A program made the position numbers and the translations under genes. Source: Haloplanus sp. XH21 (lineage in GTDB: Archaea > Halobacteriota > Halobacteria > Halobacteriales > Haloferacaceae). Taken from it: a DNA stretch of 64,000 bases. Every line of letters starts with the position of its first letter. The stretch's first letter is position 1. Below are positions 27,488 through 36,535 of this stretch, piece after piece. The notes below the pieces were generated by a model. The model made no database searches. It saw only the letters and a list, made by a program, of their open reading frames with translations, and was not told the DNA's origin. The stretch spans positions 1 through 64,000 of the forward strand of contig NZ_JALLPL010000001.1 in NCBI RefSeq assembly GCF_023276355.1, in the 5' to 3' direction.

Positions 27488-28231
27488 ATGACGGTCACCA
27501 CGCTCCATCGCCCCGCCCATCGGGACGCCCTCGCGCAGCTCGAAACCGCCTTCCAGCGAGGCGACCTCATCACTGTCTTCGGACGGTGTACCGTCGAATA
27601 CGACGGTCGGGCGTCGAGCAGCCTCGGCCCCGGCGACCGACTGCTCGTGCTCAAACCCGACGGTTCGGCGCTGGTCCATACGGACGAGAAACGCACCCCG
27701 GTCAACTGGCAGCCGCCGGGGTGTGACCACTTCGCCAGCGTCCGCGACGGTCGCCTGCGGGTGCGGAGCGTGCGACGCTCGCCCGACGAACTCCTCGACG
27801 TGCGGTTCGATCGTGTCCACCACCTCGCGGCGTACGACGTGACCGACCCCGACGAACTCGACCTCCAGGGAAGCGAGGCCGACCTCAAAGACCACGTCGT
27901 CGACCACCCGGAGCGGATCGAACCCGGCTTCGAACCGCTGGCGACCGAACGCGAGACGGCGGCCGGGCCGATGGACATCTTCGGCGAGGACAGCGAGGGA
28001 ACGCCCGTCGTCGTGGAGTTGAAGCGGCGGCGCGTCGGCCCCGACGCCGTGGGGCAACTCCGGCGCTACGTCGACGCGCTGGGACGGGAACTCGGCGACG
28101 GACAGCCCATCCGGGGCATCCTCGTCGCCCCCTCGGTCACCGACCGGGCGGCGACGCTGCTCGACCGCGAGGACCTGGAGTTCGTCGCGCTCGATCCGAC
28201 GACGGGACGGCCGCCGGACGGCGACCAGTAA
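27488..28231 (+). CDS. nucS: Endonuclease NucS (EndoMS), mismatch/flap nuclease
   Basis: The 247-residue protein has the two-domain NucS layout: an N-terminal beta-rich DNA-binding domain (to about residue 115) and a C-terminal RecB-like nuclease with the catalytic residues D163 in Pro-Met-Asp-Ile-Phe and E177/K179 in Val-Glu-Leu-Lys-Arg. NucS/EndoMS cuts mismatched double-stranded DNA or flaps and works with PCNA. The ATG at 27488 is chosen over an upstream in-frame start at 27425, whose extra residues are not family-like. Its presence within 8 kb of mutS gives the organism two mismatch-related systems. Confidence 0.93.
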   Translation: MTVTTLHRPAHRDALAQLETAFQRGDLITVFGRCTVEYDGRASSSLGPGDRLLVLKPDGSALVHTDEKRTPVNWQPPGCDHFASVRDGRLRVRSVRRSPDELLDVRFDRVHHLAAYDVTDPDELDLQGSEADLKDHVVDHPERIEPGFEPLATERETAAGPMDIFGEDSEGTPVVVELKRRRVGPDAVGQLRRYVDALGRELGDGQPIRGILVAPSVTDRAATLLDREDLEFVALDPTTGRPPDGDQ

Positions 28232-28301
28232 TTCCGACCGGCCGTCGCCAACTCTGCACCATCCGGACGTTTGATGTACGCCGTGGCAGTACACCGAGGA
28301 A

Positions 28302-30995
28302 ATGGATCTACACCAACGGACGATCCGCCAGGACGTCCGCGAACTCGGGGAACTCCTCGGGGACGTACTGGAGGCACAGTCGTCGACGGCGGCGTTCGAC
28401 GCGGTCGAAGCACTCCGCACGGCAGCGATCGATTACCGCGAGGGGGAGGCGCCGTCTCGCGACTCGCTCCGGACGGCGCTCGACTCGCTCGACTCCGACC
28501 TCGAGGGAGCGACCGCTCGCGCGTTCACCGTCTATTTCGAACTCATCAACCTCGCGGAGGAGCGCGAGCGGGTGCGCGCCATCCGCCGGCGGTCACAGGA
28601 AGGGACGCTCGAAGACAGCCAGACCGAGACGGTCGCGTCGCTCGTCGAGGAGGACGCCGACGCCGAAACGGTCCAGCGCGTCCTCGACGACGTCCACATT
28701 CAGCCGACGTTCACCGCCCACCCGACGGAGGCCCACCGCAAGACCATCAAGGCGAAATTGCGGACGATCACCACGCTCCTGGAATCGCTCGACGAGCGCC
28801 GGTTGACCGACCGCGAGCGCCGGAAGTCGTGGGACCAACTGGAAGCCGAAGTCACGAGCCTCTGGCAGACGCCACAGGTCCGCGACCGCCCGCCGGAGCC
28901 CGAAGACGAGGCACGGAACGTCCAGTGGTATCTGGAGAACACGCTCTTCGACGTCGTCGGCGACGTGTACGCCGATTTAGAGGAGACGCTCGGGCAGGAG
29001 TACCCCGACGTCGACGTGCCCAAGCTGTTCGAGTTCCGGTCGTGGGCAGGGAGTGACCGGGACGGCAACCCCGCCGTCACGGTCGACGTGACGACCGACA
29101 CGCTCGAACGCCAGCGGTCGGTCGTCCTCTCGAAATACCGGGACGAATGCAAGCGCCTGTCGGGCATCCTCAGCCAGGACGCCGCCTGGATCGATCCCGG
29201 GGAGCGGTTCGAGGAGTCGCTGCTCGCCGACCGGGACCGCTTCCCCGACGTGGCCGCCGAGGCCGAAGAGCGGTACCCACACGAACTCTACCGGCAGAAA
29301 CTGCGGCTGATGCGCGAGCGTCTGGAACGGATTGGCGACGTCCGTCCCGGTGGCTACGACGACGCCGACGAACTCGTCGCCGATCTCGAAGCCATCGACG
29401 AGAGTCTCCGCCGCAACGACGCCGAATCCGTCGCGGACGCCTACGTCGCACCCCTGATTCGCACGGTGGACACGTTCGGCTTCGCGCTGGCGAGCCTCGA
29501 CCTGCGGGACCACCAGCAGAACCACACCGAGGCAGTCGGCGAACTGCTCGAAGCACAGGGCGTCGCGTACCGCGACCTCGACGAAGACGAACGAATCGAC
29601 GTGCTCACCGATGCGATCATGCAGGACGCGCCGGTGGCCGACCTCGAGGCCCCTGGTGACGTGAGCGACACCGCCGAGCGCGTCTGCGAGCGGTTCGCGG
29701 CGCTTCGCGACTGGCAGCGGGAGTTCGGCGCCGACGCCATCGACACGTACTGCATCAGCATGACCGAGGAGCCGAGTCACGTCCTCGAAGTGCTGTTTCT
29801 GGCCGACCAGGCGGGCGTCGTCTCCCTGCCCGAATACAGCGGCCTCGACGTGGTCCCCCTGCTGGAGACCGAACGCGCCCTCGACGGCGCCCGGCGCATC
29901 ATGGGCACGCTGTTCGAGAACGAGGCGTACGCGGCGGCGCTCGACTGCCGCGAGGACACCCAGGAGATCATGCTGGGTTACTCCGACTCGAACAAGGAGA
30001 ACGGGTTCTTGGCGGCCAACTGGGACCTCTACCGGAACCAGCGCCGTCTCGCCCGCATCACCGACGAGTTCGGCGTGCAGATGCGCCTGTTCCACGGCCG
30101 CGGCGGGTCCATCTCGCGGGGTGGCGGGCCGATGCACGAGGCGATGCTGGCCCTGCCCATCGAGACGGTGACGGGCGAGATCAAGTTCACCGAACAGGGC
30201 GAGGCCATCGCCGAGAAATACGGCAACCCGCGCATCGCCGAGCGCCACCTGGAACGGATGCTCGACGCGCAGACACGCGCCCGCTACCAGTCGATGGTCG
30301 GGCCGGTCAGACCGACGCCCGACACCTGGACGGGCGCGATGGAGACGATGGCGGCGGCCGCCCGAACCGAGTATCGGGACCTGCTCGACACCGAGGGCTT
30401 CATCCCCTACTTCGAGACGGCGACGCCGATCACGGTCATCGAGGACCTCAACCTCGGATCGCGGCCCGCGTCGCGGTCGGGCGAGCGCACCGTGGAGGAC
30501 CTTCGGGCGATTCCGTGGGTGTTCTCGTGGACGCAGTCGCGGTGTATCATCCCGGGGTGGTACGGCCTGGCGACCGGCATCGACGCCTACCTCGACGACG
30601 GCGGATCGATGGAGACGCTCCGAATGATGTACGAGCGGTGGCCCTTCTTCAAGACCACCCTCGACAACGCGGCGCAGTCGATCGCGCGGACGGATATGGA
30701 GATCGCGGCCCAGTACGCCGACCTCGCCCCCGCGGAGGCCCGCGAGCGGTTCTTCCCGCGCATCCGTGGCGAGTACGAGCGGGCGCGCGAACTCGTGTTG
30801 ACGATCACCGATCGCGAGGACCTGCTCCGACGGGAGTGGTTACAGGAGAGCCTCGACCGTCGCAACCCCTACATCGACCCGCTGAACCACCTGCAGACGC
30901 GGTTGCTCGCCCGCGACGACCGGACGCCGTCCGAAGAGCGAACGCTCCGGCTGACGGTCAAAGGCATCGCGGCGGGGATGAAAAGCACGGGATAG
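28302..30995 (+). CDS. ppc: Phosphoenolpyruvate carboxylase (bacterial type)
   Basis: The 897-residue protein makes oxaloacetate from PEP and bicarbonate. It carries the catalytic Thr-Ala-His-Pro-Thr-Glu (about residue 138), Gly-Arg-Gly-Gly-Ser-Ile-Ser-Arg-Gly-Gly loop (about 602) and the C-terminal end Gly-Met-Lys-Ser-Thr-Gly close to the usual Asn-Thr-Gly terminus. Residues expected to bind allosteric effectors cannot be judged by eye. Its length is that of the bacterial enzyme, not the short archaeal PpcA. Bicarbonate use links it in principle to the DAB genes 10 kb away. A GC hairpin (31006-31026) follows the stop. Confidence 0.96.
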   Translation: MDLHQRTIRQDVRELGELLGDVLEAQSSTAAFDAVEALRTAAIDYREGEAPSRDSLRTALDSLDSDLEGATARAFTVYFELINLAEERERVRAIRRRSQEGTLEDSQTETVASLVEEDADAETVQRVLDDVHIQPTFTAHPTEAHRKTIKAKLRTITTLLESLDERRLTDRERRKSWDQLEAEVTSLWQTPQVRDRPPEPEDEARNVQWYLENTLFDVVGDVYADLEETLGQEYPDVDVPKLFEFRSWAGSDRDGNPAVTVDVTTDTLERQRSVVLSKYRDECKRLSGILSQDAAWIDPGERFEESLLADRDRFPDVAAEAEERYPHELYRQKLRLMRERLERIGDVRPGGYDDADELVADLEAIDESLRRNDAESVADAYVAPLIRTVDTFGFALASLDLRDHQQNHTEAVGELLEAQGVAYRDLDEDERIDVLTDAIMQDAPVADLEAPGDVSDTAERVCERFAALRDWQREFGADAIDTYCISMTEEPSHVLEVLFLADQAGVVSLPEYSGLDVVPLLETERALDGARRIMGTLFENEAYAAALDCREDTQEIMLGYSDSNKENGFLAANWDLYRNQRRLARITDEFGVQMRLFHGRGGSISRGGGPMHEAMLALPIETVTGEIKFTEQGEAIAEKYGNPRIAERHLERMLDAQTRARYQSMVGPVRPTPDTWTGAMETMAAAARTEYRDLLDTEGFIPYFETATPITVIEDLNLGSRPASRSGERTVEDLRAIPWVFSWTQSRCIIPGWYGLATGIDAYLDDGGSMETLRMMYERWPFFKTTLDNAAQSIARTDMEIAAQYADLAPAEARERFFPRIRGEYERARELVLTITDREDLLRREWLQESLDRRNPYIDPLNHLQTRLLARDDRTPSEERTLRLTVKGIAAGMKSTG

Positions 30996-31005
30996 GTTCG
31001 CAGGC

Positions 31006-31026
31006 TGCACCCCGTCGAGACGGGTG
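31006..31026 (+). terminator. GC hairpin after ppc
   Basis: GCACCC at the 5' side pairs with GGGTGC at the 3' side, and GTC with GAC inside, leaving one bulged C. It lies 10 bp after the ppc stop. No long T-run follows, so a terminator role is only plausible. Confidence 0.35.
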
Positions 31027-31091
31027 CTGACGGGGCCGTACGGCATCGAAGGCTTTATTCGCCGCCTCGGCGTCGGCTTTGACAAGTAACC

Positions 31092-31622
31092 ATGACAGAT
31101 AAACCCGCCTCCATGTACCGGGAGATCGACAAGCCGTCGTACACCCGGCGTGAGTACATCACGGGCGTTCCCGGCTCGAAGATCGCACAGCACAACATGG
31201 GCAACCTGCAGACTGGCCCCCAGGACTACCCGGTCCACATCAGCCTCGAAGTCGAGGAAGAGTGTCAGATTCGTCACGGCGCCCTCGAAGCCTCGCGCCT
31301 GTCGGCCAACCGCCGTCTCCTGAAGGAGATCGGTGAGGAGAACTACAAGATGGTGCTCCGGAAGTTCCCCCACCAGGTCATCCGGGAGAACAAGCAGGCG
31401 ACCGGCGCGGGTGCGGACCGCGTCTCCGACGGCATGCGTCAGGCGTTCGGCAAGCCGGTCGGCACCGCCGCCCGCATCAACACCAACGAGACCGTCTTCA
31501 CCTGCTACTGCAACCCCGAGGACGCCGACACGGTGAAAGACGCCTTCCGCCGCTCGTACAACAAGATCTCGCCGCCGTGCCGCATCGTCGTCGAGAAAGG
31601 CGAGCAGTTGCTGGTCGCGTAA
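31092..31622 (+). CDS. rpl10e: 50S ribosomal protein L10e (L16)
   Basis: The 176-residue protein has the archaeal L10e N-terminus (Met-Tyr-Arg-Glu-Ile) and core ([11 protein letters not shown], Gly-Ala-Gly-Ala-Asp-Arg), corresponding to the loop near the peptidyl transferase centre. Length is normal. A TATA-like GCTTTATT lies about 40 nt upstream. Its TAA stop supplies the first base of a 79-bp palindromic repeat. It stands alone, not in a ribosomal protein operon. Confidence 0.96.
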   Translation: MTDKPASMYREIDKPSYTRREYITGVPGSKIAQHNMGNLQTGPQDYPVHISLEVEEECQIRHGALEASRLSANRRLLKEIGEENYKMVLRKFPHQVIRENKQATGAGADRVSDGMRQAFGKPVGTAARINTNETVFTCYCNPEDADTVKDAFRRSYNKISPPCRIVVEKGEQLLVA

Positions 31623-31700
31623 TAGGGGTTCTCGGAAGTCGTCGGAGATTCTCGCCGGGACGACCCACCGGGATCTCTGGACGGTTACGATACGCCCTAT
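31622..31700. repeat. Palindromic repeat, family copy 5 (79 bp)
   Basis: It begins ATAGGGG on the last base of the L10e stop codon and ends GCCCTAT. Read as the reverse complement it aligns along its full length with the copy at 9446-9524, sharing ATCGTAAC, GTC, GAGAT, CGGCGAGAATCTC and GACTTCCGA blocks and the same 79-bp length. The inner arm on one side has changed (GATCCCGGTGGG), so the central stem is less perfect. Confidence 0.8.
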
Positions 31701-31769
31701 AAGTCAGCTCCCAGCCTTCGGCGGGCGACGTACCCACGCATTTTTCCCCGATCCACCCCCAGCGAGCGT

Positions 31770-32639
31770 ATGCTCCGTCTCGCCGTGACGACCCAGGCCG
31801 AGACGTTCGACCGCCTGCGTGAACCGCTCGGCGAGCGCGGCATCGAGGTCGGTCACCTCGCAACCGAGGGGCGAACGATCGACCTCACGACGCCGCCCGC
31901 CGAGCGCTTCGACGTCGGCTACGTCTTCCCGTCGCGCACCCCCGAGGGAACCGCGCTGTCGGCGCGGCACGATCTGGACTGGGTGAACGGCCGGGACGCC
32001 GTTCGGACCTCGCGCAACAAGGGGGGCGTCATCGCGACGCTCGCGGCCGCCGGGCTGCCGGTGCCGAAGACGACGATGGTGTCGAGCCCCGTCGACGAGG
32101 CCGACCTCGTCGCCGCCGTCGAGGAGTTCGCCTGGCCCGTCGTCGTCAAGCCGAACGCGACGACGCGGGGCGTCGGCGTGGCGAAAGCGTCCGATATCGA
32201 CTCCCTGCTCGGAGTCGCGGACTACCTCGATCTGATCCACGACTACCGCGCGACGGGCGACAAGACCTTTCTCCTCCAGGAGTACCTGCCCGACGCTCGC
32301 GACTACCGGGTGATGGTCGTCGACGGCGACTACGCCGGCGCGGTCGAGCGCCGCCTCTCGGACGAGGACCGGGCAGCGGGGCGCTGGAAACACAACGTCC
32401 ACCGCGGCGCCGACGCCCGAGGGATCAGCCTCCCATCGGAGCTCCGGGAACTCGCAGAACAAGCTGCATCGGCGCTCGACGTGGCGTATCTGGGCGTCGA
32501 CCTCCTCGTGACCGAGGACCGCACGGTCGTCGCGGAGACGAACGCTCGCCCGACGGTCGACACGGAGACGAAGTACGTCTCCGATTTTTACGATCGACTC
32601 GCGGCGCTGATTCGGGAGACGGCGGAGAAACGCGTGTGA
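31770..32639 (+). CDS. RimK/LysX-like ATP-grasp ligase
   Basis: The 289-residue protein has an ATP-grasp fold of the RimK type: Pro-Val-Val-Val-Lys-Pro-Asn (about residue 127), Leu-Leu-Gln-Glu-Tyr-Leu-Pro (167), Asp-Tyr-Arg-Val-Met-Val-Val, and a C-terminal Val-Ala-Glu-Thr-Asn-Ala-Arg metal site (265). Members add amino acids to a carboxylate, for example glutamate to ribosomal S6 or cofactor F420. The substrate cannot be read from the sequence. It follows L10e by 147 bp including a repeat and has its own T-rich promoter-like element near 31740. Confidence 0.85.
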   Translation: MLRLAVTTQAETFDRLREPLGERGIEVGHLATEGRTIDLTTPPAERFDVGYVFPSRTPEGTALSARHDLDWVNGRDAVRTSRNKGGVIATLAAAGLPVPKTTMVSSPVDEADLVAAVEEFAWPVVVKPNATTRGVGVAKASDIDSLLGVADYLDLIHDYRATGDKTFLLQEYLPDARDYRVMVVDGDYAGAVERRLSDEDRAAGRWKHNVHRGADARGISLPSELRELAEQAASALDVAYLGVDLLVTEDRTVVAETNARPTVDTETKYVSDFYDRLAALIRETAEKRV

Positions 32640-32645
32640 GCGGCG

Positions 32646-33035
32646 TTATTCGACGTCGATGGCGGCGGAGTCGTCGATCTTGTCCATCGTGACCTCGAGG
32701 ATGCCGTTGTTGAAACTCGCCGATGCGGAGTGTTCGTCGACGCGCGTGGGGAGGCGGACGCGCTCGTCGTACTCGCGGTGGGGCGAAGACGCGCTGATCG
32801 TGAGGGTCTTGCCGTCGCATTTCAGCTCGATGGCGTCTTTCTCCACGCCCGGAAGGTCGGCGACGAGACGCACCTGCTCGTCGTGTTCGTAGACATCGAC
32901 GTGGGTCTCGGTGGTGAACCCGGAGCCGTCGCCGACGGGGCCGGTGCCGGCGCCGGGACCGGTCATCTCGTTCATCATCCGTTCGATCTCGTCGAAGATG
33001 TCGCCGAACGGGTCGTCGCGGTCGTCGCCTCTCAT
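32646..33035 (-). CDS. Hsp20 family small heat-shock protein
   Basis: With the ATG at 33035 the protein has 129 residues. It has a short acidic N-terminal arm, an alpha-crystallin domain (from about residue 42, Val-Arg-Leu-Val-Ala-Asp-Leu-Pro-Gly-Val, ending with Gly-Ile-Leu-Glu-Val-Thr at about 112), and a short tail. An Ile-x-Ile/Val end motif is replaced by Ala-Ile-Asp-Val. The alternative longer frame to 33314 reads through pgk and is rejected. A promoter-like AAGCTTTTG lies about 26 nt upstream. The gene is divergent from pgk. Confidence 0.9.
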   Translation of the reverse strand: MRGDDRDDPFGDIFDEIERMMNEMTGPGAGTGPVGDGSGFTTETHVDVYEHDEQVRLVADLPGVEKDAIELKCDGKTLTISASSPHREYDERVRLPTRVDEHSASASFNNGILEVTMDKIDDSAAIDVE

Positions 33036-33150
33036 ACGCGGCCGTACGCCGCTCCCGGGCAAAAGCTTTCTGACCGCGCCACACACCCTCACGACCGGTG
33101 GGGAATCGCCCGTTTGAAATACTCGACTCGCTATCGGGGAGACGAGGCAT

Positions 33151-34341
33151 ATGTTCAAGACGCTCGACGACATCGGGTCCGGGAAACGCGTCCTCGTCCG
33201 GGTGGATCTGAACTCCCCGGTCGAGGACGGCATCGTCAAGGACAACCGGCGGTTCTCTCGCCACGCTCGGACCATCCGCGAACTGGTCGACGCCGGGCAC
33301 CGTGTCGTCGTCATGGCCCATCAGGGCCGACCGGGGCGGGACTCCTTCGTCTCGCTCGAGCAACACGCCGATATTCTCGCGGAACACGTCGGCACCCCCG
33401 TCGAGTTCGTCGACGACGTGTACGGATCGGCGGCCATCGACGCCATCCGATCGGTCGACACCAGCGAGGTGCTCCTTCTGGAGAACGTCCGCATGACCGA
33501 CGACGAACTGCCCGAAAAGCCGCCGGAGGAACACGCCGAAAGCGAGTTCGTCCGGGCGCTCGCCCCGGAGTTCGACTGCTACGTCAACGACGCCTACTCG
33601 GCGGCCCACCGTTCGCACGCGTCGCTCGTCGGCTTCCCGCTCGTGCTCCCCTCCTACGCCGGGCGCGTCATGGAAGCGGAGTACGAGGCCAACACCAGCA
33701 TCGCCAGCCGGGAGTTTGACGGCCCGGTGACGATGGTACTCGGCGGCGCGAAGGCGACGGACGTCATCGACGTCATGACCGCGCTCGACGAGGCCATCGA
33801 CACCTACCTGCTCGGGGGGATCGTCGGCGAACTCTTCTTGCGCGCGGCGGGCTACGACGTCGGCTACGACGTCGGCGGGACCGAACTGTACGATCACCAG
33901 TGGGAGCGAAACGAGGAACGCATTCGAGAACTGCTCGAAGAGCGTGGTGACCGCATCCGTCTGCCCTCGGATCTGGCCGGCGAACGCGACGGGGAGCGCG
34001 TGGAGTTCCCCGTCGAAGACGTCGAAAAAGAACAGCCGTTTCTCGACGTTGGCTCGCTCACCGTCGACCGGTACGGGAGCGTCATCGAGGAGTCGGCGGC
34101 CGTGTTCGTGAAAGGTGCGCTCGGCGTCTTCGAAGACGAGCGCTTCGCCGACGGCACGGTCGGCGTCCTAGAAACCATCGCAACCACGGACTGCTTCTCG
34201 GTCGTCGGCGGGGGCGACACCTCTCGTGCCATCGAACTGTACGGCCTCGACGAGGACTACTTCTCACACGTCTCCATCGCGGGCGGCGCCTACGTCCGCG
34301 CGCTCACCGGGCAGTCGCTGCCGGCGATCGAAGTGCTTTGA
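33151..34341 (+). CDS. pgk: Phosphoglycerate kinase
   Basis: The 396-residue protein has the family N-terminus Val-Leu-Val-Arg-Val-Asp-Leu-Asn-Ser-Pro (about residues 14-23), the substrate-binding His-Gln-Gly-Arg-Pro, Phe-Val-Asn/Tyr-Val-Asn-Asp-Ala-Tyr-Ser-Ala-Ala-His-Arg, Leu-Gly-Gly-Ala-Lys and the nucleotide loop Val-Gly-Gly-Gly-Asp-Thr (about 352). It links 1,3-bisphosphoglycerate and ATP. It faces gapII across a 79-bp gap that carries two hairpins and an IS-end-like sequence that starts with the pgk stop codon. Confidence 0.97.
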   Translation: MFKTLDDIGSGKRVLVRVDLNSPVEDGIVKDNRRFSRHARTIRELVDAGHRVVVMAHQGRPGRDSFVSLEQHADILAEHVGTPVEFVDDVYGSAAIDAIRSVDTSEVLLLENVRMTDDELPEKPPEEHAESEFVRALAPEFDCYVNDAYSAAHRSHASLVGFPLVLPSYAGRVMEAEYEANTSIASREFDGPVTMVLGGAKATDVIDVMTALDEAIDTYLLGGIVGELFLRAAGYDVGYDVGGTELYDHQWERNEERIRELLEERGDRIRLPSDLAGERDGERVEFPVEDVEKEQPFLDVGSLTVDRYGSVIEESAAVFVKGALGVFEDERFADGTVGVLETIATTDCFSVVGGGDTSRAIELYGLDEDYFSHVSIAGGAYVRALTGQSLPAIEVL

Positions 34342-34410
34342 CATCCTCCCCGCGCTAAAGCACGGGGCTGTTCCCTTGCAGTTCCGGTAAGGCGGCGCGT
34401 CGCCGGAACG
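34340..34410 (+). mobile_element. Hairpin pair resembling the right end of an IS200/IS605-type element
   Basis: The sequence TTGACATCCTCCCCGCGCTA starts at the pgk stop and forms a stem with GCACGGGG (one mismatch, TAAA loop). A second stem pairs GTTCCGG at 34381 with CCGGAAC ending at 34409. The GACATCCTCCCCGC...GGGG pattern is what commonly follows TnpB genes of IS200/IS605-type elements in haloarchaea. No tnpA or tnpB is present here, so this is at most a relic or MITE. It may also act as a bidirectional terminator between the convergent genes. Confidence 0.45.
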
Positions 34411-34420
34411 GGGCTCCCGC

Positions 34421-35440
34421 TTAGTAGTCCAGGCCGACGCCGAGCGCGTCGTTGGTGGTCGCGACGCTCTCGGCCCCGTCGGCGTCGCCGCGAAGCGCTC
34501 GGACGGCGTCGACGTTCTCCGGCACCACGTCGCTCTCCTGGTGGATGGCCTGGAAGAGATAGAGGTCGCGTCCCTCGACGGTGACCGACTCGGCCCAGAT
34601 GCAGTTCTCCCAGAGGTCACCGCGCGGGCGGCCGACGTCGTCGGCGAACTCCTTGAGTTTCCCGGCGCCGTCGATGTCGGCGTCGGATGGTATACAGAAG
34701 AGGCGGCTCTCGTCGGCGAAGCGGTCGAGGACCTCCGCGGCGTCCGCCTCGGATTCGAGGGTCACGTTGACGCTGTGGGTGTGCATCAGCGTCGCCGGCA
34801 CCTTCATCCCGAGCGTGTCGATGTCGAGATCTGGGAAGACGGTGTTGACATCGGGGCCGTGATGGGAGGGGATGGTCACCGGGTCGGGGAGGATGTCGTC
34901 GATGGGGCCGCGGCCGGTCTGGCCGGGGTCGCCGCCGCGTCGAACCAGCGTGACGCGCGCTTTCTCGACGCCGTAGGCCTCCCCCAGGGGCGCGAGGATG
35001 CGTGAGAGGCCGGTGGTGTTACACGAGACGACGCGGGCGGAGTCGGCGCCGACGGCCTCGTCGTAGTTGGCGCGGGCGTTGAAACTCACGTCCGCCACGT
35101 CGGCGTCCTCGCCGCCCTGGAAGATGGCGGGCGTGTCGTGTTCGGCGTAGAGGGCGCTGTTTTCGGCGCCGATGCCGGAGGGCGTACAGTCGACGACGAT
35201 GTCGGATGCGGCGACCAGGTCCGCGACGTCGCCGGCGACATCGATACCCGCTTCGGCGAACTGGTCGGCGCGCTCCGGGATGGCCGCATAGAGCGGATAG
35301 CCCTTCCGGACGGCCGTCTCGGCCTCGAAGTTCGGCCGAGTCTTGGCGACGCCGACGAGGTCCATGTCCGGCTGGGCCTCGACCGCGTCCGCGACGCGTT
35401 TGCCGATGGTTCCGTACCCGTTGACGCCGACCTGTGTCAT
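34421..35440 (-). CDS. gapII: Type II glyceraldehyde-3-phosphate dehydrogenase (archaeal)
   Basis: The 339-residue protein is the archaeal GAPDH class that accepts NAD(P). It has the N-terminal [10 protein letters not shown] motif (residues 6-15), catalytic C140 in Ser-Cys-Asn-Thr-Thr-Gly, and His-Thr-His-Ser-Val-Asn later. The ATG at 35440 is chosen because the frame upstream to 35617 reads through the next gene's leader. The pairing with pgk in a convergent arrangement makes this a small central-carbon locus. Confidence 0.96.
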   Translation of the reverse strand: MTQVGVNGYGTIGKRVADAVEAQPDMDLVGVAKTRPNFEAETAVRKGYPLYAAIPERADQFAEAGIDVAGDVADLVAASDIVVDCTPSGIGAENSALYAEHDTPAIFQGGEDADVADVSFNARANYDEAVGADSARVVSCNTTGLSRILAPLGEAYGVEKARVTLVRRGGDPGQTGRGPIDDILPDPVTIPSHHGPDVNTVFPDLDIDTLGMKVPATLMHTHSVNVTLESEADAAEVLDRFADESRLFCIPSDADIDGAGKLKEFADDVGRPRGDLWENCIWAESVTVEGRDLYLFQAIHQESDVVPENVDAVRALRGDADGAESVATTNDALGVGLDY

Positions 35441-35531
35441 ATCGCGGAGTCGACGGTGGACGGGCATAATCGTTTCGAGCGAGGCGCCACGGAGGGGAAG
35501 GGCTAACCCAAACGGGGCCCTCTCCCCACCC

Positions 35532-36485
35532 ATGTCAGACGCGCTTCGCGAGGCCGCCGAGACGGCGGTCCACCAGTGCATGGCGCTCGAATCCGGGGAG
35601 TCCTGTGCGGTCGTCACCGACGACGAGCGCCTCCCGATCGGCGAGACGCTCTACGACGTGGCGAGCGACGTGACCGACGACGCCGTCCTCCTGCGCTATC
35701 CGCCGGGCGAACAGCACGGGACGGAGCCGCCCGCGCCCGTCGCGGCGGCGATGGCCGAGGCCGACGTCGTGCTCGCCCCGACGACCAAGAGTTTGAGTCA
35801 TACGCGTGCCCGCAAGCGTGCGACCGACGCCGGCGCCCGCGCCGCGACCCTCCCCGGCATCACCGAGGACGTGATGATCGCGGGGCTCGACGCGGACTAC
35901 GCAGCCATCGAGCGCCACTGTCAGGATGTCCTCGGACAGGTCGCTGGTGCGGAGACGATTCGGGTGACGACCCCCGCCGGAACCGATCTCACCGTCGAAC
36001 CCGGGGACCGAGAGTGGCACACCGACACCGGCATGGTCCACGACGCCGGCGACTTCTCGAACCTGCCCGCGGGCGAGGTGTTCGTCAGCCCCGAGACAGC
36101 CGACGGGACGTACGTCGTCGACGGGACGATGATGCCCCACGGCCTGCTTGACGACCCGATTCGGTTCGAGGTCGAAGACGGCTACGTGACCGACATCTCC
36201 GACGACGGCGTTCGGGAACAGGTCGAGGCGGGCCGAGAACAGGTGGGACGCGACGCCGCCAACCTCGCCGAACTCGGCATTGGGACGAACGTCGGCGTGA
36301 CCGAACTCGTCGGCTCCGTCCTCTTGGACGAGAAGGCGGCGGGAACCGTCCACGTCGCCATCGGCGACGACGCGAGCATCGGCGGCGACACCGAAGCACC
36401 GCTGCACCTCGACGGGATCATTCGAGAGCCGACTGTCCACGCGGATGGGGAGATCGTCAATCTCCCAACAGTCGAGCGGACGTAA
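35532..36485 (+). CDS. M29-like aminopeptidase
   Basis: The ATG at 35532 gives 317 residues. The C-terminal two thirds match the thermophilic metalloprotease (M29) pattern: Gly-Glu-Val-Phe-Val-Ser-Pro-Glu (about residue 179), [10 protein letters not shown] (244), [10 protein letters not shown] (266) and a final Leu-His-Leu-Asp-Gly-Ile. These supply Glu, His and Asp metal ligands. The N-terminal third is of the nucleotide-free alpha/beta type. The last 14 codons have a diverged duplicate just past the stop codon. Confidence 0.85.
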   Translation: MSDALREAAETAVHQCMALESGESCAVVTDDERLPIGETLYDVASDVTDDAVLLRYPPGEQHGTEPPAPVAAAMAEADVVLAPTTKSLSHTRARKRATDAGARAATLPGITEDVMIAGLDADYAAIERHCQDVLGQVAGAETIRVTTPAGTDLTVEPGDREWHTDTGMVHDAGDFSNLPAGEVFVSPETADGTYVVDGTMMPHGLLDDPIRFEVEDGYVTDISDDGVREQVEAGREQVGRDAANLAELGIGTNVGVTELVGSVLLDEKAAGTVHVAIGDDASIGGDTEAPLHLDGIIREPTVHADGEIVNLPTVERT

Positions 36486-36493
36486 GGCCGCGA

Positions 36494-36535
36494 GACGGGA
36501 AGGTCGTAGACCTCCCGACGGTCGACCGAGACTGA
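36494..36535 (+). pseudogene. Duplicated relic of the aminopeptidase C-terminal tail
   Basis: These 14 codons (Asp-Gly-Lys-Val-Val-Asp-Leu-Pro-Thr-Val-Asp-Arg-Asp-stop) mirror the last 14 codons of the aminopeptidase gene at 36444-36485 ([13 protein letters not shown]-stop); 28 of 42 bases agree. The copy is shifted by 50 bp, so it is out of frame with the gene and not read through. It appears to be the remnant of a partial tandem duplication or of a second paralogous gene. Confidence 0.65.

Noticed and set aside
33036-33314. N-terminal extension of Hsp20 to 33314
   Set aside because: It would run antisense through the pgk start and lacks family similarity; the ATG at 33035 has a promoter at the right distance.
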